Of a DNA stretch of 64,000 nt, positions 59,837-64,000 are shown in pieces (position 1 is the first letter of the stretch; every line of letters begins with the position of its first letter). The translations under genes were made by a program, and so were the position numbers. Source of the DNA: Styela clava (lineage: Eukaryota; Chordata; Ascidiacea; Stolidobranchia; Styelidae); NCBI RefSeq assembly GCF_964204865.1, contig NC_135254.1, positions 17,179,001 to 17,243,000 of the forward strand. Direction: 5' to 3'. Below the pieces are notes generated by a model. That model was not told the DNA's origin. It made no database searches and worked only from the letters and a program-made list of their open reading frames with translations.

Positions 59837-61369
59837 AATTATTTTACGATTTTTCCATTCTGAATTTTATTGTTACCGTTCCAGCTGTTCTATCATTGAA
59901 GGTGGTACAGCAAATCTATGTTCATCCATTCATAGCAAAAACAAAAATTGAACAGCTTAGAAAAGTTTTGCATACTGAAGTTATCAAAAAAGAACCTAAA
60001 CACGTGAATTAATTTTTTTTTAAAATTACAACAAATATTTATTATGAACGACACACAACAACAAGTCACAAAGCATGCAAATTTAAAAACCAGTTACTAT
60101 CCAGGTAACAAATAGGCAGCAGAAAAATTGCTTTTTTCTCGAATCATTTATCAAATTAATTTCAATAACTAAATTAAATACAATGCACTGTCTCCTGTGT
60201 CTTGAATTGTTGCTCCGAAGGAGTTCAACTTCGAACTTTTGTAATCCTTTATTATCAATCAACACGTGGATACCCAATGTTTTAAGTCTCCATGTAAGAC
60301 AGTCTAACGAAATATAATCCTAGATTGATAGAATTTACTTTGTATGTCTAACTAAAATATGATGTAGAAGCATCACCATTATGTCACTTAGTCCAACCCG
60401 AGTCCAATTAACTCTTGTTGCTAATCGCATTACTTGAGTACAATGCCTGACTGCTCTATATAGTATAGAGGCTTATTCTATTCCCATATCGTTAGCTTAG
60501 CAAATCCCATTTCCATGAGTATTCCTGTACAATGTTAATACACAATTCTTCCAATATGATCCTGTATCTTTTCTGGCAAACTTCGATTTATATCGCTGCC
60601 CCACTAGGCATATCACTGCTGGCTAATTCAATTCAAATGTGCAAAGATCGTTGATGTATTGAGTTTTTGTTAAATTGCAGATGACAGAAGACGACAGGAA
60701 AATCAAATTGAAACTGACGATGCAGGAACCACTTCCAACAATTTTTAATACTTATTTCTGTGTACGGCATTCATACGTCGCTAAGTGACAAAATAGAAAG
60801 CTAACTGTAATACCACTTGAAACGTGATTTCGCGACTTTTGGCTAGTGACTTTAGGAATAAAAATTACTGTGGGTGTATGAGTTTCGATGTATTCAATGG
60901 GCTTTTGCATTATATCAATTATGGGTTTTCTGTCTATTCTTGTAGCGGGTCAAATACCAAGTTTTTATACTACAACTAGACGTTAAAAATAAATGAGTTG
61001 TTTCGTGATCAAAACAAATTTTTAAACCGGTACGTTTTCCAAACAAATTACTTTCGAAGAATTCACATTTTTTTGCATTTGCACTTTTGCTGATATGACT
61101 TCAGTTTGTTTTTTTGCACCTTGTATAAACATAAAAAAAAAACAAATGTAATTTCCATGTAAATAAATCAAGTTAAAATAGTTTTCATTGTTTTCAGTTA
61201 TCGTGAACATGGAATATTTTAACGTAGCAAAATGTATAGTAAATGTTACCATAACTATCAGTAAAGGTTACGCGAGACTAACTCCCAATCCTTCCTCAAT
61301 GCCTTTCCACTAGAAGATCCATATGCGTATAATGCAAGGATGCTGTAGCTAAAAAAAAATACCATATAT
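59837..61369. other. Intergenic, no gene recognised
   Basis: A 3' untranslated region of the secreted-protein gene probably occupies the start. A possible acceptor (TAAATTGCAG, 60671-60680) precedes a short open stretch with no recognisable product. Family A words (AGATCCATATGCGTATAATG) begin near 61313. Confidence 0.3.
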
Positions 61370-61506
61370 TGCAATTCAAGAGTCCTGCTGCACACTAATA
61401 CAAATGTATTTCTGAAACGTTCCGTCTGACCAAAATTCCGCCTGACCTCATGTAGACAAGCATTTTTTCTTCTGTGTGTCATGCAGCAGGAGTCTTGAAT
61501 TGCATA
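61370..61506. mobile_element. Repeat family A, 137-bp MITE with 23-bp inverted ends
   Basis: The left arm 61370-61392 (TGCAATTCAAGAGTCCTGCT...) and right arm 61484-61506 are inverted copies differing at one of 23 positions. The interior shares GCACACTAATACAAATGTAT and CGTCTGACCAAAA with other copies. Too short to code for anything. Confidence 0.75.
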
Positions 61507-62444
61507 GAATTTTAACATAGGTGTTATTTGGTGAATTTTGAATGTAAAACTATTTTACTAATTCAATTGCGTGCTAATCGAAACGGAAGGGGCGTTGTTG
61601 ACTCCAAAGCGCTGGTGTAAAAGTACTAAGTTTAAATACCAAAACAATAAAGAAAATTGGTTATATTGTCATATATTGAAATCGTGGCGATGAGAATACA
61701 ATTGTAAGGGTGTTAACGGGACTGTGTCATAGTTTGGCATTTTACTCTGAAGTTGTGTTATATACTCCCGGGAGTCAAAATTCTGATCTTTCACCGAAAG
61801 CGAAGGAAACGAAGTCTATTGAGCGTGCTCAACAGTCTATCAATAGAGAATTGCATACACCACAGCCCTTTTGGTTAAGAAATTTGATGAAAGTATATAA
61901 CAGAACTAAGGATACTTATATCTGAGAAAGTTACCGGCGAGCACTCAAAATTTAAACATTCTGTTTTTTTTACATGGTCTTGACATATTATGTTCACTAA
62001 CGTATCTTCTAAATTCATACTGCTGTATTCTAATTATATCTACTTGTAGTCAGATTGCGCCTAATGTCATCGTGGCCAAAACCAGCCTGAAGCACGCTGT
62101 TTTAGTTTAGCGTGACGTTTTAGAACTGAATGTTCGCCATTACCATTCCAAAACGAAGGCCCAGGCCATCTTACTGCGTAATCATTACATCTTTAGTTCA
62201 TTACACTGTAATGAACTTGTAAGTTCGAAAATTGGCATTATCTTCTATCAATGGGGATTTCCCTAAAGTGAAACGACAAATGGAAAATTCCAGCTGTCCA
62301 CATATGTTGCAATCGACTCTCGCTGGACAAGTCTAATCTTGCCTCGCTCTCACGTGACTCGCTGCCGTGTTTGACGGCAGTCGTTGCTTAATATTCGCAT
62401 AGATTGCTTTTTATGTGTTAAGTTAGTTACGTTTAACGTCCGGT
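61507..62444. other. Intergenic, no gene recognised
   Basis: A 71-codon open frame at 61710-61925 ends in a polar, codon-like stretch (LHTPQPFWLRNLMKVYN) but has no motif, signal or splice partner that I can identify. Confidence 0.3.
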
Positions 62445-63162
62445 TGTAGGGATAATAATTGCCCATACCCAAGGCTTATGTTATTGGAACATATAACTGC
62501 TGTAACTTTTATTGTAGAATATTATATAAGCTATAAATAGACTGTAATTTGATTGATTGATTCTCTGAATCCTGAACTGAAATTGAAGTTATTTCTGAAT
62601 ATTTGTTATCGCCTGGCTTAAAACGTTTCGGTAAGTTTTAGTATTTGTTGTTTATGATAAGAATTCTTGTTATTAGTTCAAATAATATTCCAAATAATAA
62701 TAATTAATTGGTATTTAAATAGTATATAGTATTTCATGTTAATTAAATACTGTCAGTAGAGCTAGACAATGTCACATTGTTTAATGATTAAGTTTGCAAG
62801 TGCTTTAATGCATTATTGTTATTTTCTGTGGTCTGTATTTGAATATTTTCATTTAAATTCAGAAAACCGCTACGCTACACATCACCATACACATTGCATC
62901 ATTCTGTTATTAGTACGCTACACCTCTTTAACCTTATTCAACATTGTGAACTGTTTTACTGGATTTAATTCAATATATCAAATTTCATTGTACAACATTT
63001 GATATTTGTGGCATTGGAGGACACACTGAGAGTTGCGCGTTTTCGAATAGTTTTTCAAGAACCAAAGAACAGCCAGATATTTCAGTCACCCCCTTATGCG
63101 ACACCTGTATTTGCCAGGATACATAGAAAAGGTGTTACATAATAAGTTTTCGAAACGAAATC
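62445..63162 (+). mobile_element. 5' LTR and leader of a BEL/Pao-like retrotransposon
   Basis: Starts TGTAGGGATAATAATTGCCC and shares several words in order with the fragment at 52388. The 3' limit of the LTR is unclear, around 63000. TGGCATTGGAGGACAC near 63010 could be a tRNA primer-binding site, since such sites begin TGG. The stretch up to the gag ATG at 63163 is the leader. The element continues beyond the window, so the paired 3' LTR cannot be checked. Confidence 0.5.
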
Positions 63163-64000
63163 ATGAACTTGAGTTCGAGTGATGAAGATTACTCACCCAG
63201 AAAACTGGCTTTGAGGCAACTGGCTAACTATACAACAGCCGCTTGTCAGAAGATGCCATCACTGGCTGATGTCAAAAAACAACGTACAACATTAGAACAT
63301 TTATATTTCATGGCTGAAAAAGCAATTGCTGATCAGGATTTGCATGTGCTAAATTCTGTTATGTCAAGTATTGATGATCCTTTTGCCAAACTTGTGGAAA
63401 TGTACTCTGAGAGTATATCAGCTGCACCCAATGATGAAATAAGATTGAAATTCGAAAATGAACTTTGGAATGTGAATAAAGACATTGACAACCTTTTTGC
63501 TCGAGTACGTGAATTCACACATTTACAAAACCCCAAAACGTGGAGTTCAAATCAATGCAAAGATTCTGAACTTCCCGATTCCAGAAGAGAAAGAGCGGAA
63601 AGTGAAGTCGTGTCCTTGTCTGGTAGCATACGAAGTAAACGCTCTTATGCGAGTAGCAAGACATCAATATGCAGCAAAGGGTCTGTACATATGGCCAAGG
63701 CACAAGTTAAGCGTGAAAGAGCTCGAATTGCATTGCAAAGAACAGAAGCAAAGCAGAGAATTGAAGATGAAAAACGCAAAATTGAACATGAAAATCAAAT
63801 ATTGGAAGCAAAATTTGATTTGCAAGAAGCAGAAGCAGAGGCTGCTGTTTGGGAGAATTTGTCTGTGGTTGATGATGCTGGAAGTTCTCGGTCTTCATCA
63901 GATATATTCATCAGATCTGGTGTTCAAAAGGAAGCTACAGCTGTAGTAACTTCGCGGACTGTAGAACACGAACAACAACCTGAGAGAAACGTTACTAATC
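63163..64000 (+). CDS. Gag-like N-terminal region of a BEL/Pao-type retrotransposon polyprotein, truncated by window
   Basis: Open from ATG 63163 to the last base (279 complete codons), no stop. Residues 1-120 are helical and acidic, with short motifs such as HLYFMAEKAI. Residues 155-185 are Ser-rich (SLSGSIRSKRSYASSKTS). Residues 185-240 form a charged coiled coil (KAQVKRERARIALQRTEAKQ...) rich in Glu, Arg and Ala. This Ser-rich plus coiled-coil order is what I know from the start of metazoan BEL/Pao polyproteins. Protease, reverse transcriptase and integrase would lie past the right edge, so the class is an inference. Confidence 0.6.
   Translation, partial: MNLSSSDEDYSPRKLALRQLANYTTAACQKMPSLADVKKQRTTLEHLYFMAEKAIADQDLHVLNSVMSSIDDPFAKLVEMYSESISAAPNDEIRLKFENELWNVNKDIDNLFARVREFTHLQNPKTWSSNQCKDSELPDSRRERAESEVVSLSGSIRSKRSYASSKTSICSKGSVHMAKAQVKRERARIALQRTEAKQRIEDEKRKIEHENQILEAKFDLQEAEAEAAVWENLSVVDDAGSSRSSSDIFIRSGVQKEATAVVTSRTVEHEQQPERNVTN

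Noticed and set aside
61710..61925. 71-codon frame as a gene
   Set aside because: Polar C-terminal part looks codon-like but there is no signal, motif or matching exon.
1..64000. CRISPR arrays, operons, bacterial promoters and ribosome-binding sites
   Set aside because: No regularly spaced identical repeats; spliced genes show the DNA is eukaryotic nuclear.

Overview
The window reads as AT-rich nuclear DNA from an invertebrate chordate, most likely an ascidian tunicate of the styelid/pyurid group. Host genes are spliced with GT-AG introns. They include a Niban-family gene, an HSD17B14-like dehydrogenase, a mitochondrial agmatinase-like gene and an intronless selenocysteine-type selenophosphate synthetase. 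From memory, published work on this enzyme describes an intronless Sec copy in such ascidians; that literature point should be checked. All models here come from reading splice sites and translations by eye; no search was run.

Layout. 1-1960: right part of an autonomous hAT transposon. 2516-3609 (minus): first three coding exons of a short-chain dehydrogenase whose remaining exons must lie beyond the left edge, past the hAT insertion. 3610-11300: mostly decayed DNA transposons and repeats. 11908-12629 (plus): a possible small membrane-protein gene. 14578-41841 (plus): a 17-exon Niban-like gene with a PH domain and a 410-residue acidic tail. Its 11.5-kb fifth intron contains a complete-looking 4.7-kb DNA transposon (17384-22090) with near-identical terminal inverted repeats, a 4-bp target duplication, many subterminal repeats and an antisense 863-residue DUF7869-type transposase-like ORF. 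45865-51381 (minus): a nine-exon agmatinase-like gene with an internally deleted hAT (exact 8-bp target duplication) in intron 7. 52388-54077: an LTR-retrotransposon fragment and a hAT-like element. 54300-56264 (minus): a selenophosphate synthetase gene with an in-frame UGA at codon 29 and a convincing SECIS hairpin about 0.8 kb past the stop. 58317-59816 (plus): a three-exon gene for a small secreted helical protein of no family I recognise, whose first intron carries a 186-bp inverted copy of its own last exon. 62445-64000: the 5' end of a BEL/Pao-like LTR retrotransposon running off the right edge.

The host genes look like unrelated neighbours, not a cluster with a shared pathway. The items most worth follow-up are the DUF7869-type transposon, the UGA/SECIS retrogene and the self-complementary secreted-protein gene.
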